Shown: positions 49,850-59,274, numbered from the stretch's first letter. The stretch: 64,000 nucleotides of DNA from Streptomyces sp. R21 (GCF_041051975.1 NZ_CP163435.1:3782001-3846000); one strand, 5' to 3'. A program made the numbers and translations. The notes: generated by a model not told the origin, from the sequence alone.

Positions 49850-51613
49850 TCAGCCCTGGAGCAGGATGGTCAGCGTGAGGCGCTCGGCCCTGAAGCGGTT
49901 CTCCCAGTCCCATTCCTGGTGGAAGCTCTGCATGTTCTGCTGCGGGCCGTACATCTGGAAGAACCACTGCGGATCCCCGCTGCTGAGGGTCTTCGTCTCC
50001 TCGTGCCGGGCGTAGTTCTCCATGGTGATGTGGTCCTCGCCGCTCTTGGCCACCACACCGGCGAAGTGGAAGTCGAGTCCGCCCGAACTGGCGTCCGCGC
50101 GCAGCGACTTGATCATGAAGAGGTCGCCGATACCGGCGGGCGGCGTGAACTGGTTCAGTTTGAACTTCTCGTAGGCCGCCGTGAGCCGGCCCGCCTGCGC
50201 CGGGTCGTCGCGGAGTGTCATGACACCCTGGATCAGGCTGCTCAGGACGTCGGTCAGTTGTCCCGTGGCCTCGGGCGAGCGGTCGGTGGCGCACCGGTCC
50301 CAGGCCTGCTTCAGGTTGTCCTTGTGCCGCGCGGCCGGGGTGTCGGGCGACAGGTTGCCCAGTACGTCCGCGAGGGCGTGGAAGTAGCGCTGTTCCCCGG
50401 TGATCTCGGGGCTGTGCTGTCCGGTGACCGCGGTGGCGATCTCGTTGCAGCGCTGGGGAAGCCGGGCGTCGAGACCGCGCTGTCGGGTGGCCGGGCGCTG
50501 GAAGGTGGCGGGGCGGTTCACGACCGGTACGACCTGCCACAGGGTGAGTTGCTTCTCACGGGTGGCGATCTTGAGGATCCTCGTGGACTTGCGCAGCGTC
50601 ATGTAACCGTCGGCCCGGTCCAGCCCCACCATGCCGCGCAGCCGTTCATTGGCCTGGTTGATGCGCTGGTCGGTGGCGAAGAACGTCTTGGCCTGGCGGG
50701 CGCCCTGGGCGTCCTCGACCGCCAGGTCGAGCTTTGCCGCCAGCCGCAGCGGGACCTGCCCCTCGTACTCGACGTTGAGGGTGCCGTCCGCGCCGACGAA
50801 GCTGTGGGTCTCCTCCGTCCGCCCGGACTGGGGGTCCGTGACCGGCCTGGGACGGGCCACCTGGCCCGGGAAGAAATCCTGCGCCGCGGCGCCCGGTTGG
50901 CCGTTCTCGTCCAGCGTCCCCAGTACGGGGTACTGGGCCGTGCCGGGGTGGACGACCGCGTACCGCTGGATGTGGTGGGTGTCCCCGCCCGTCCCGTGGT
51001 CGTGGCCCGCGTGCGCCGGACCGGCCGCCCGCTCCGGTGCCGGGCCGGCCAGCGCCGCGCGGGCATTGCGTTCCGCCGCCTGCTCGAAGCGGTCCGTGGG
51101 GTCGCTGACCTTCAGCCCGCAGCCGTTGTCGGTGCCGGACACCGGGCCCCGACGCTGCTGGATGACGTGCGTCAGCTCGTGCGCCAGGGTGTGCCGGTCC
51201 CCGCCGCCCCGGCCGAGGACGATGTCGCTGCCCGAGGTGTACGCCCGCGCGCCCAGCTCGTCCGCCGAGCGCTGCGCGGCCGTGCCGGTGTGCAGTCGTA
51301 CGTCGGAGAAGTCCGCGCCGAGCCTGGCCTCCATGTCGGCGCGGACGGGCTTGGCCAGCGGACGTCCGGCGGAGCGCAGCACCTCGGGCGCCGAGGAGCG
51401 CTGCACCGGCTGCGCGCCTCCCCGCCGGAGCATGCGGACCGCCGCCTGGTTGCCCACCGAGCGCTGCAGGGCCGCCATGGCCGCGGGCGCCGGACGCCCG
51501 GCGGGCAGCCCTGCTCCCGCGGTAAGGCCGAGAGCCGGTCCCGGTGCCCGGGTCGGGGTGGTCCGGTCCTGGGACCGGGGCTCTTCTTTCCTCGCGTCTT
51601 TCCTCGCGCGCAT
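49850..51613 (-). CDS. DUF4157/HExxH protein, candidate effector of the contractile injection system
   Basis: The 587-residue protein starts with a disordered region carrying LQRSVGNQA (about residues 49-57) and PVQR (69-72), then a DUF4157 metallopeptidase-like domain (about 88-160) with zinc motif HELTH at 145-149. HHIQR at 214-217 marks the end of the leader part, and residues 220-587 form a separate region without recognised family (rich in helices; RQRGLDARLPQRCNEIATAV). DUF4157 is a hallmark of eCIS loci, where such proteins are carried as effectors or process them. GGAGG precedes the ATG. It is the last gene of the cluster on this strand. Confidence 0.82.
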   Translation of the reverse strand: MRARKDARKEEPRSQDRTTPTRAPGPALGLTAGAGLPAGRPAPAAMAALQRSVGNQAAVRMLRRGGAQPVQRSSAPEVLRSAGRPLAKPVRADMEARLGADFSDVRLHTGTAAQRSADELGARAYTSGSDIVLGRGGGDRHTLAHELTHVIQQRRGPVSGTDNGCGLKVSDPTDRFEQAAERNARAALAGPAPERAAGPAHAGHDHGTGGDTHHIQRYAVVHPGTAQYPVLGTLDENGQPGAAAQDFFPGQVARPRPVTDPQSGRTEETHSFVGADGTLNVEYEGQVPLRLAAKLDLAVEDAQGARQAKTFFATDQRINQANERLRGMVGLDRADGYMTLRKSTRILKIATREKQLTLWQVVPVVNRPATFQRPATRQRGLDARLPQRCNEIATAVTGQHSPEITGEQRYFHALADVLGNLSPDTPAARHKDNLKQAWDRCATDRSPEATGQLTDVLSSLIQGVMTLRDDPAQAGRLTAAYEKFKLNQFTPPAGIGDLFMIKSLRADASSGGLDFHFAGVVAKSGEDHITMENYARHEETKTLSSGDPQWFFQMYGPQQNMQSFHQEWDWENRFRAERLTLTILLQG

Positions 51614-51646
51614 GCCGAAGCCTCCGTGTCGCTCGATACCGCTCGG

Positions 51647-52816
51647 TCAGGACCGCTGGAAGAACTCCACCTCCGCCAGGGCCAGATGACGGCCCCGGGT
51701 CAGGCCGGTGGCCGAGCGCAGGACCAGACGTACCGTCTTCACGTCGCTGATCCCGGTGGGGAACGGCTGTGGGCCCGGCTTGTCGCTGAGGGTCAGCTGC
51801 TTGTCGTGCCGCTCGCCGTCCTCTGTCGTCACCTCGACGTCGATCCGGAGTGCACGCCCCTCGGTGGCGTACACCTCCGGGTCCTTGGACGCGCCGTTGG
51901 TGATGAGCAGGTCGACCAGCCGGAACGGCTTGCCGAAGGTGTACGTCACCGAGGCACCCGCCGCGGGCACGCCCCAGTAGCGGTTGCGCAGCCCGTCCGT
52001 GGTGTTCTTCGCCGGGTGCCCGGGGACCTCGGCGCTCGCGCTGGTGCGCGCCGGGGTCACGGGTCTGGGGTCGGACAGCTTGTCCCGGGTGTCCTCGAAC
52101 AGAGCTCGTCCGGCAGGCAGCAGCAGGAAGGCGCCCACGCACAGCGCCAGCACCACGGCCAGGATCACCAGGAGCCGCACCCCCCGGCCCGATCTCGCCC
52201 GCACCCGGCGCCGGAACGGCCACACGGTCCGCCACCAAGGCAGCGGGGCGGCCTTCGCGGTGGGCTTCAGCGGAGTCGCACAGCGCCGGCAGAACCGGCG
52301 CTCCGGCTGATTCGGCGTGCCGCAGGAGGGACAGGGTCTCCCCGCCGCTTCCTCCGCCACGGCCGCGGGCCGTACCGCGGGACGCGAGGCCTGCGGCTTC
52401 GCGGGGCGTACGGCCACGATGGGTGCCGGTGCCTCGGGGGCGGCCGGGAGCCGTGTCGGCGTAACGGGTGAGACGGTCCCGGGTCCATCTGCCGTACGGG
52501 GTACGGCGGTTGCGGACCCGGATGACGCCGTCGGCGCGGGTGATGTGGGCCCGGGTGGCGTGGCGGGGGGAGCTTCTCGGCCTTCGTTGGTGCGGGGCGG
52601 CGCGTCGGCCGGAGGTGCCTCGGGGGCGGCCGGGGGCTGCGCGGGTGTGCTCGGTTCCGGTGGCGCAGGCGCCTGCGACAGCTCCGGTTCCGGGGACGTG
52701 ACCGAAGGCGTGCTCGTGGCTGACGGATCGTCCGACCAGCCCAGATACGCGCCGCAGTTGCCGCAGAAGTCGTCCCCGGCGCTGTTGGACGCCCCGCACG
52801 CGGGACATGCGCGCAT
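51647..52816 (-). CDS. Bitopic zinc-ribbon membrane protein of the CIS cluster (CisA-like)
   Basis: A 389-residue protein with an N-terminal zinc ribbon (CPACG, CGNCG; residues 4-22), a long Pro/Ala-rich disordered segment (30-155), a second zinc ribbon (CPSCG, CRRCA; about 163-182), a membrane helix (about 215-237) and a C-terminal jelly-roll domain (about 262-389; YWGVPAAGASVTYTFGKPF, LALAEVEFF) similar to discoidin/F5-8C modules. The topology, cytosolic part first and binding domain outside, agrees with the CisA type of membrane protein reported with Streptomyces CIS; that identity is inferred. GGGAGG precedes the ATG, and it lies between tail protein I and the candidate effector. Confidence 0.78.
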   Translation of the reverse strand: MRACPACGASNSAGDDFCGNCGAYLGWSDDPSATSTPSVTSPEPELSQAPAPPEPSTPAQPPAAPEAPPADAPPRTNEGREAPPATPPGPTSPAPTASSGSATAVPRTADGPGTVSPVTPTRLPAAPEAPAPIVAVRPAKPQASRPAVRPAAVAEEAAGRPCPSCGTPNQPERRFCRRCATPLKPTAKAAPLPWWRTVWPFRRRVRARSGRGVRLLVILAVVLALCVGAFLLLPAGRALFEDTRDKLSDPRPVTPARTSASAEVPGHPAKNTTDGLRNRYWGVPAAGASVTYTFGKPFRLVDLLITNGASKDPEVYATEGRALRIDVEVTTEDGERHDKQLTLSDKPGPQPFPTGISDVKTVRLVLRSATGLTRGRHLALAEVEFFQRS

Positions 52817-52820
52817 GGCG

Positions 52821-53384
52821 TCACCTCCCTTCGTCGGCGGGTGGGCCGGGCAGGACCTCCACCCGGCAGCCGGTGTGCACCGGGCACATGGCCCGGACGA
52901 TCTCGCGGACCCGGTGCACGTCCACCGGAGCCTCGCGGTCCGGCCACACCCGGACCAGCGGTTCGCCCAGGGGCTCGGGCGGCAGGTCGGTGCCCGCGGT
53001 GCTCGACCACCGCGAGCCGCCCTCGTTCGTCACCTCGGCGTGCACGCCGAGTGCGAGGTGCAGGGCCTCGACCAGGCCGCGCCCGGTGCCGCGCCACCGG
53101 TGCAGTTCCACCGCGCGGACGACCGCCTCGCGGCGCAGCTCCACGGGCCACTGCGGGTCGTCGTGGGCACCCACCCACGACGCCAGCCAGGCCAGGAAGT
53201 CCGTCGGGGCCACCCGGGGGTCGAGGTAGGCGGGCAGGTTATCGAGGGTCGCGAACACCGGGGCCAGGACCGTGTCGAGGCCCGCGGTGAAACGCTGCGC
53301 GAAGTCGTCGTCGGCGTACAGGGCGGGCAGTTGCCCGCCGATCGGGTAGCGGCTCGGCAGTCCGGCCACGGCGGCCCGGCTCAT
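52821..53384 (-). CDS. Tail protein I-type baseplate protein of the CIS
   Basis: The 187-residue protein matches the phage P2 gpI / tail protein I family (SRYPIGGQLPALYADDDFAQRFTAGLDTVLAPVF, split at about residue 25; LAWLASWVGA; LRREAVVRAVELHRWRGTG). In contractile systems it is part of the baseplate wedge together with the gpJ-like protein encoded just before. The ATG overlaps the end of that gene (ATGA) and its own stop is 4 bases from the zinc-ribbon gene, so these are one transcript. Confidence 0.88.
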   Translation of the reverse strand: MSRAAVAGLPSRYPIGGQLPALYADDDFAQRFTAGLDTVLAPVFATLDNLPAYLDPRVAPTDFLAWLASWVGAHDDPQWPVELRREAVVRAVELHRWRGTGRGLVEALHLALGVHAEVTNEGGSRWSSTAGTDLPPEPLGEPLVRVWPDREAPVDVHRVREIVRAMCPVHTGCRVEVLPGPPADEGR

Positions 53385-55345
53385 CGCCGCGCCTCCGGCT
53401 CGACGGCCGTGACGACCACCTGGTGCTGGTGGGAGAAGACCAGCGCGCCCGCGGCCACGTCGACGCGGTCCGCCGGAGCGCCGCGCCGCCCTGTGATCGG
53501 GTCGGCGGGGAACAGCCGGATCTCCTCGATCAGCGCGTTGCCGGTGGCGCGTTGCAGCACGCCGAACACCTCCCCGTACTGCACCGGCCGCCCGAACGGC
53601 CATCCGGTGCCGTCCGGGCCGCCGTGCAGCGGGTTGAGGTGCCGGAACAGCGCGGCGAGCGCCGCGTCGCGCACCCGGTCGGTGTCGCCCGGCGCCGCCG
53701 CGAGCCGGGCCACCACGGTGACGCCCTGGTAGACCGGCGGCTCGACGACGAGGCGGGTGCCGATCAGGCGTCGCTCGTCGAGGCTCGCGGTGATCGCCTG
53801 GAGCACCTGGTCGGAAGGGATCAGCTGCTCGAAGCGGAGCCGGTCGTCGCCCTCGTCGGCCACCGCGTCCGGCACCACCAGGACCCGCACCGCGCCCGCG
53901 CCGCCCTCCGCGGCGGGCAGACAGCGCACCCGGCGCACCGAGGGCGCCGCCTGGCGGCCGATGACCTCGTAGTCCTCGGCGGTCACCGCGCGCTCCTGCA
54001 TCCGCAGCGCGTCCGGTGCCCGCAGCTTGGCGTTGTCGAGGGTCTCGCCGGCGACGCCGCCGCGCGCCGCCTCCCGGTTGGTGACCTGGGCGACGTACGG
54101 AACGGAGCTGAGCAGCACGGAGATCGCGCCGCGCGCGACGTTGCCCGCCGGGCCGCCGCCGGTGCGGTAGCGGGTCACCCGGATCTGGGCGCCCTTGGGC
54201 GGTACGGCGCCGCACTGGCGCAGCGTGCCGTCGGGCTCACGCAGTACCGGCGGGAAGCCGAACTCGCCATGGGTGGCGTCCACGCGGACGTGCCGGTCGT
54301 CGGGCCCGGAGCGGCCGAAGTGCTCGACCACCTCCCAGCGTTGCCATCCCTCGGCCGAGGACACCTCGACCACGGGAGGCTCGCCGTCGAGGAGGACGGG
54401 CGGGCGGCCGAGCCGGAACGTCTGGCCCGCGACGCCCTCCGAGGTGCCGAGCGGTACGTCGGTCACGGTCTCGGCGTGCTCCACGGACATGGTGCCGCCC
54501 ACGGTGAACACCGCCGCCTCGCGCACCGTCGGGGACTCCGAGTAGAACGGCTGGCCCGGCTCCGCCTCGGTGACGCGGCAGCGCAGCCAGCCGGCCCGGG
54601 TGCCGCCGATCACCGACGCCGTGTGTCCGGCCGGTACGTACACGATGACCTCACCGGGCCGGTTCAGGCCGCCGGTGGTGTCCTCGCCCGTCTCGCACAC
54701 CCGCCAGCCACCGCCGTCCCACGCCTCCCACACGAGCGGGGGCTGGCGTGGGTCCACGCCGACGCCCTCGACACGGCTGTCCAGGTGCACCGCGACGACG
54801 CACCGCGGCACCGCCGTCGGCAGGCCGAACAGCAGCGCGTCGCCCGGCTCCGGTGTCGCCTGGAAGCACGGCACGTCGCCGCCCTCGGTGACCTCCCTGG
54901 TCCGGTCGGTCTGCTCGCCGGTCCGGGGCGCGGTCACCAGACGCGTCAACTCGCTGGGCACGATGCGCAGTTCGTCCGTGGTCGCGAACACCACGGGCTC
55001 GTCGCTCTCGCCGCGCGCGGTCGTCACCTCGGTGCCCGCGGGCAGCGCCACCGTGTCGGGCTGCGGCGCCGACAGCCAGAAGTCGACCTCGGCGCCGGCC
55101 GCGGCCGGCGGGAACAGGCGGATGTCCAACAGGTCGAGGAACGCGGTGTAGTTCTTGTCCGGGACCCGGTTCAGCCGGTACAGCAGCTGGTCCACGAGAT
55201 AGGCGAACGTCTCGATCAGGGTGACGCCCGGGTCGGACACGTTGTGGTCGGTCCACTCCGGGGCGCGCTGCTGCACGTACCGCTTCGCCTCGTCGACGAG
55301 TTGCTGGAACCGGCGGTCGTCCAGGTTGGGGGAGGGCAGGGCCAT
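53381..55345 (-). CDS. Putative baseplate assembly protein (gpJ/Afp11-like) of the CIS
   Basis: The 654-residue protein fits the putative baseplate assembly family. The N-terminus contains the wedge motif DPGVTLIETFAYLVDQLLYRLNRVPDKNY (seen from about residue 38), the middle is an insertion rich in beta strands, and the C-terminus resembles gpJ (LRAPDALRMQERAVTAEDYEVIG; VPPVYQGVTVVARL-type segment). It builds the baseplate wedge with gp25. The ATG overlaps the gp25 stop by one base (TGATG). Confidence 0.92.
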   Translation of the reverse strand: MALPSPNLDDRRFQQLVDEAKRYVQQRAPEWTDHNVSDPGVTLIETFAYLVDQLLYRLNRVPDKNYTAFLDLLDIRLFPPAAAGAEVDFWLSAPQPDTVALPAGTEVTTARGESDEPVVFATTDELRIVPSELTRLVTAPRTGEQTDRTREVTEGGDVPCFQATPEPGDALLFGLPTAVPRCVVAVHLDSRVEGVGVDPRQPPLVWEAWDGGGWRVCETGEDTTGGLNRPGEVIVYVPAGHTASVIGGTRAGWLRCRVTEAEPGQPFYSESPTVREAAVFTVGGTMSVEHAETVTDVPLGTSEGVAGQTFRLGRPPVLLDGEPPVVEVSSAEGWQRWEVVEHFGRSGPDDRHVRVDATHGEFGFPPVLREPDGTLRQCGAVPPKGAQIRVTRYRTGGGPAGNVARGAISVLLSSVPYVAQVTNREAARGGVAGETLDNAKLRAPDALRMQERAVTAEDYEVIGRQAAPSVRRVRCLPAAEGGAGAVRVLVVPDAVADEGDDRLRFEQLIPSDQVLQAITASLDERRLIGTRLVVEPPVYQGVTVVARLAAAPGDTDRVRDAALAALFRHLNPLHGGPDGTGWPFGRPVQYGEVFGVLQRATGNALIEEIRLFPADPITGRRGAPADRVDVAAGALVFSHQHQVVVTAVEPEARR

Positions 55346-55767
55346 CAGTCGGTGACCAGTTCCTCGATCCCCTCCTCGGAGGGGATCGTGTAGAAGGGAA
55401 AGACCAGGTTGCGCCGGTCGTTGGTGGAACGCAGGGTGTAGTGCACGTCGATGTAGAGGGTGCCGTCCTCGATCGCGTCGAAGGCGACCACCACGTCGTC
55501 CACGGCGATGCGCGGCTCCCACCGTTCCAGGGCCTCGCGCACCTGCTGCCCGATACGTCCGGCGGTGGCGCCGTCGCCGGGGGCGAAGACGTAGTCGTGG
55601 ATGCCGCAGCCGAACTCGGGGCGCATCGGGCGCTCGCCGGGTGCCGTGCCGAGCACCAGGCGGATCGCCTCCTCGATCTCCTGCTCCCGTTCGACCATGC
55701 CGATGCCGCCGGTCGGCCCGACCCGCAGCGGGAACGCCCAGCCGCGCCCGATGAACCGTTCGCTCAT
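55345..55767 (-). CDS. GPW/gp25-family baseplate wedge protein of the CIS
   Basis: A 140-residue gp25/gpW-like protein: AFPLRVGPTGGIGMVEREQEIEEAIRLVLGT with the conserved PEFGCGIHDYVF motif (about residues 50-62) and the REALERWEPRI segment. It forms the core of the baseplate wedge that joins the sheath to the baseplate. The ATG at 55767 overlaps the end of the PAAR gene; the earlier in-frame start is not needed. Confidence 0.94.
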   Translation of the reverse strand: MSERFIGRGWAFPLRVGPTGGIGMVEREQEIEEAIRLVLGTAPGERPMRPEFGCGIHDYVFAPGDGATAGRIGQQVREALERWEPRIAVDDVVVAFDAIEDGTLYIDVHYTLRSTNDRRNLVFPFYTIPSEEGIEELVTD

Positions 55768-56084
55768 CACACGCCCCCGATCAGGACGTTCATGGCACCG
55801 GTCACGATCTGCGCACCGCACGTCGTCTGGTCGCGCGCGCGTGCGGCCGGCAGCCCGCCGACGAGGACCACGCCCGCGGTGACCGCGGCCGGGTTGGGCA
55901 TGATCACGTTGCCCGGTCCCAGGGCCAGGTGCGGGGGCATGGCACAGGTGTGCACGCTGCCCACGACGGCGGCGGGGCGGCCGCCGATCAGTACGCTCGC
56001 CACCTTCAGAGCCGCGCCGGGCGGCGGGGTGGCGATGACACCGCCGTGGCTGGTGGGGTCACCGGTACGGGCTGCGGCTGGCAT
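55767..56084 (-). CDS. PAAR-type spike-tip protein of the CIS
   Basis: A 105-residue PAAR-motif protein (PAAARTGDPTSHGG at the start; VLIGGRPAAVVGS; TCAMPPHLA; IVTGAMNVLIGG), with His and Cys positions fitting the zinc-bound tip. It caps the VgrG-like spike encoded upstream. No effector domain is fused. AAGGAG precedes the ATG. Confidence 0.93.
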   Translation of the reverse strand: MPAAARTGDPTSHGGVIATPPPGAALKVASVLIGGRPAAVVGSVHTCAMPPHLALGPGNVIMPNPAAVTAGVVLVGGLPAARARDQTTCGAQIVTGAMNVLIGGV

Positions 56085-56157
56085 GCGGTGCTCCTTCGGG
56101 AACGTCAGGGGGTGGGAGGAAGGCGGCGGACAGCGGTCAAGGGGCAGGACTCGGCGA

Positions 56158-57990
56158 TCAGTTGATTCGGATGAGCTTGGCCTTGAGGATGCCGAGCAGA
56201 CCGCCGTCGACGGTGACGTTCGACGTGCCGTTGACGCTCACGGTGCGGCCGCCGATCTTCACCCCGACCCTGCCGTTGATGTCCACATTCCGGCCCGACA
56301 CGCTCACGTTGCCCTGTCGTGCGTCCAGGGTGATGCCCTTCTTGTCGAGGAGGACGGAGGAGAGGGGTTTCGTCCCGCCCTTCGCGGCGTACACCGTCAG
56401 CTCGATACGGTCCCGCCGGCTGTCGAGGAACACTTCGAGGCGCTCGTCGGCGGACATGAGCCGGACGCCGGACCGGCCCGGAGCCCGCGCGTCGAGCAGC
56501 TCGACCCGGTGTCCCGAACGCGACACGAAGGAACGGCGGTTGACCTTCCCGGTGGTCTTGTCGATCAGCGGGATGTCGTGCGGCGACGGCTTGTCCACGC
56601 CGTTGTAGAGCCCTCCGATGACGTACGGGCTGTCCAGCAGGCCCTGTTCGAAGCCCACCAGGACCTCGTCGTTGACCTCCGGACTCACCACTCCCCCGCC
56701 GCCCTTGCCGCCCCACTGCACGGTGCGCACCCAGTCGGTGACGTACGTGTCGTCCAGCCAGGGAAACTTCAGCCGCACCCCACCGCTCTGGGCGCCGCCC
56801 GGCTCGCGTACGTCCGTCACCACGCCGATCGCCAGCCCCGGCATGCGCGGGTCGCGGCCGGGCGCGCCCGCCCCGGTCGCCAGGCCCGTCAGAGAGCGGT
56901 CCGGGCTGGCACCGACCCACACCGTCGTCCGGTACCCGCCGTGCGGCTCCAGGACGTGCTGCACCGCCGTCGCCGTGTACTTGCCGGAGAACGCCTGCCC
57001 GACGTTGCCGAGCGCCACGGGCTTGCCCGCCCGCAGCCGCGGGTTGCCCTCGGCCAGCACCTCCAACTCGCCGAACCCGGCGCTTACTTGACCGGCCACG
57101 GCGTCGGCGACCGCGGTCGTCTCGGCCTGGGTGCGGTACGGGGTGTCCGTGACGGTCAGCTTCGCCGACTTGCCGAACCGGGCGGCGGCGAGCGCCGGGC
57201 TCAGGCCCGGCACCACCGTGTCGCTGTTCACCGACGGCTTGCGGGCCACCAGCGGCTTCTTGGTGGTGACGTCCCAGCCGCGCACCTCCACCTGCGAGGC
57301 CCCGTCCGCGGCCGACAGGGAGGCCCGTATCGCCAGCAGGTTCTCCCCGTACTCCAGCACCATCGGGTTCCGCGTGGCCGAGGTCGAAGGGGCGGGCGCG
57401 CCGGACGCCTTCTCGGGCTTGGTGAACTGGAGCACGCCCTTGTCGTCGACGCGCACCAGCGCGCCGCTCTCGCCCGCCAGGAACTGCAGGAAGTCCCAGT
57501 CGGACACGTTCGCCTGCGAGAGCTGCTTGTAGGTGACCGGCGCGGCCTGCACGGTCCCGCAGGTCAGCCCGGCCCCGGCGGCGACCTTGCGGACGATCGC
57601 CGACGCCGTCATGTTCCGGTACGCCACCACCTTCCGCCCCCGCTGGAGACGGTGCGCCTTGGAGTAGGCGCGCACCACGGTGAACGAACCCGTGCTGTCC
57701 CGGTCCAGCTCCATGGCCGTCACCTCGCCGTTGAACAGCCGCTCGCGCGCCTGCCCGGACACGGTGACCACCGACACCTTGAGCGGGGTGCCGATGGTGA
57801 TGCCGGTCTTCTGCAGGAACTCGTGGTCGGGGTCGCGGAAGGTGAGCACCGCCGCGTCGGGCAGGCCCACGTTCTCGTCCACCACGCAGCTCACCATCTG
57901 GGCGGCCCAGTTCGGCGGAAGTTCGCCGGGCGCCTCCACGACGGGGTCGGCCGCGAACAACCGGCCGCCCCGTGCCCCGGGTGTGGTCAC
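56158..57990 (-). CDS. VgrG-like central spike (baseplate hub) protein of the CIS
   Basis: The 610-residue protein corresponds to fused gp27-gp5 parts: an N-terminal hub region (about 1-365; AQMVSCVVDENVGLPDAAVLTF), an OB-fold (about 385-470; GLAIGVVTDVREPG, VKFPWLDD-type segment) and a C-terminal beta-helical spike with repeated short strands (NVSVSGRNVDINGRVGVKIGG). It should be tipped by the PAAR protein encoded next. GTG start with AGGAGG; it overlaps the LysM gene stop by four bases. Confidence 0.92.
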   Translation of the reverse strand: MTTPGARGGRLFAADPVVEAPGELPPNWAAQMVSCVVDENVGLPDAAVLTFRDPDHEFLQKTGITIGTPLKVSVVTVSGQARERLFNGEVTAMELDRDSTGSFTVVRAYSKAHRLQRGRKVVAYRNMTASAIVRKVAAGAGLTCGTVQAAPVTYKQLSQANVSDWDFLQFLAGESGALVRVDDKGVLQFTKPEKASGAPAPSTSATRNPMVLEYGENLLAIRASLSAADGASQVEVRGWDVTTKKPLVARKPSVNSDTVVPGLSPALAAARFGKSAKLTVTDTPYRTQAETTAVADAVAGQVSAGFGELEVLAEGNPRLRAGKPVALGNVGQAFSGKYTATAVQHVLEPHGGYRTTVWVGASPDRSLTGLATGAGAPGRDPRMPGLAIGVVTDVREPGGAQSGGVRLKFPWLDDTYVTDWVRTVQWGGKGGGGVVSPEVNDEVLVGFEQGLLDSPYVIGGLYNGVDKPSPHDIPLIDKTTGKVNRRSFVSRSGHRVELLDARAPGRSGVRLMSADERLEVFLDSRRDRIELTVYAAKGGTKPLSSVLLDKKGITLDARQGNVSVSGRNVDINGRVGVKIGGRTVSVNGTSNVTVDGGLLGILKAKLIRIN

Positions 57991-58709
57991 CGCTCCTCCT
58001 CAGCACCCGCGTCACGCAGCCCCGGCACCACCAGTTCGGTGCCGGGTACGAGCGCCATGGGGTCGTCTATGCCGTTCGCCTCCGCGATGGCCCGCCAGGC
58101 CGTCGCGTCGCCGTACTCCCGCCAGGCCAGCAGGGCCAGGCTGTCGCCCGCCACGACGATGTGCGTGCTGTGGGCGGTGCGCGCGCCGGACGTCGGGTTC
58201 TGGCCCGGCGGGTCGACGCTCGCTTCCTCGATGGACAGCGCGCAGGTGGCCCGCAGCGGCTTGCCGTCCACGTCGAACAGCGTGTACGACACCGACAGGC
58301 TGGAGAGCACCCCGTCGAACGAGGTCGTCCGCGCGCTGCCCCACTCGAACCGCACCCACGGGCTGGCCGGCTTCTTGCGGGCCAGGCTGGCCTTGGTCGG
58401 CACGCACCCCTTCATCAGCTTCTCCACCGCCCGCTCCACGGAGTCGCTGTGGGTGGCGGTGGCATCCAGGAACACCTCGAGGCTCAGCGTGCGCGGGCCG
58501 CTGCCGACGAACTCGGGCAGCGCCGACTGCCCCGCCATCCGGGACGGGGTGCGCCGCCACTCGGTGGTCTTGCTCAACTGCAGCGTGGAGGGGTTGAACT
58601 GGAGGTTGAGCTGCGTGATCGTCGCGCCGGGCTTCGCCCCGACCGAGGCCGGAGGCTCCTTCAGGGTCAGCTGGGCCCTGGTCCGACTGGAGCGGAGCGC
58701 TGGGGACAT
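57987..58709 (-). CDS. LysM-containing tail adaptor (Afp7-like) of the CIS
   Basis: The 240-residue protein has a tail-tube-associated N-terminal domain (LNLQFNPSTLQLSKTTEW, about residues 35-55) and a C-terminal LysM domain (about 183-230; HIVVAGDSLALLAWREYGDATAWRAIAEANG). In contractile systems such proteins connect the tube to the spike hub (gp53/Afp7-like). GGAGG precedes the ATG. Its stop overlaps the start of the spike gene. Confidence 0.9.
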   Translation of the reverse strand: MSPALRSSRTRAQLTLKEPPASVGAKPGATITQLNLQFNPSTLQLSKTTEWRRTPSRMAGQSALPEFVGSGPRTLSLEVFLDATATHSDSVERAVEKLMKGCVPTKASLARKKPASPWVRFEWGSARTTSFDGVLSSLSVSYTLFDVDGKPLRATCALSIEEASVDPPGQNPTSGARTAHSTHIVVAGDSLALLAWREYGDATAWRAIAEANGIDDPMALVPGTELVVPGLRDAGAEEER

Positions 58710-58779
58710 GTCGGGACCTCCTTTCCGGGGGCGTGGGCGTGGAGCGCGGGGGCGGGTGGGAGCAGCGGGTGACGGTGGG

Positions 58780-59205
58780 TCAGGACGGGCGCAGTCCCTG
58801 GTGGGCGATCTCCAGGGTCTCCACCGCCGCCTGCGAGTTGGCCGGGTCGAAGGAGGGCCCCTGCCAGCGCACCGGAACGATCCCGGACACCTGCCAGCTG
58901 ATGATCCGGGTCAGGTCCGGTTTCAGCGCCACGATCTCGCCGTCCTTGGGCTCCACCCGCTTCAGCGTCTGGTCGAGCCAGCGGGCGATCTTCGCCGTGT
59001 CGGCGGTGACCGGCCGGGTGAGGGTGATGTTCGACCAGGTGACGCGGCCGGGCAGTTGCCAGGTGAAGCCGTTGTTGCCGCCCTCGGCGTAGCTCTCCAT
59101 CTCGACCTCGGCGCCCATACCCGAGCAGGTGTGGAAGGCGCCCAGGTCGTTGCCGCCGATGGCGAGCCGGAAGAACACGCTCGTGGCGAAGATGTTGTCG
59201 GTCAT
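58780..59205 (-). CDS. Second tube-type (gp19-like) protein of the CIS
   Basis: The 141-residue protein belongs to the T4 gp19/Hcp-like phage tail tube family (SVFFRLAIGGNDLGAFHTCSGMGAEVEME in two strands; ITLTRPVTADTAKIARWLDQ; an ending LEIAHQGL). It is distinct from the main tube protein at 62994-63434 and probably forms the tube initiator next to the hub, as in other eCIS with two or three tube paralogues. It lies between the disordered protein gene and the LysM gene. Confidence 0.92.
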   Translation of the reverse strand: MTDNIFATSVFFRLAIGGNDLGAFHTCSGMGAEVEMESYAEGGNNGFTWQLPGRVTWSNITLTRPVTADTAKIARWLDQTLKRVEPKDGEIVALKPDLTRIISWQVSGIVPVRWQGPSFDPANSQAAVETLEIAHQGLRPS

Positions 59206-59274
59206 GCGTCCGTCATCCGTTCCTTGCGCTCACGTTCTTGGCGCTCACATTCCTTGTGCTCACGTTCCACACCC

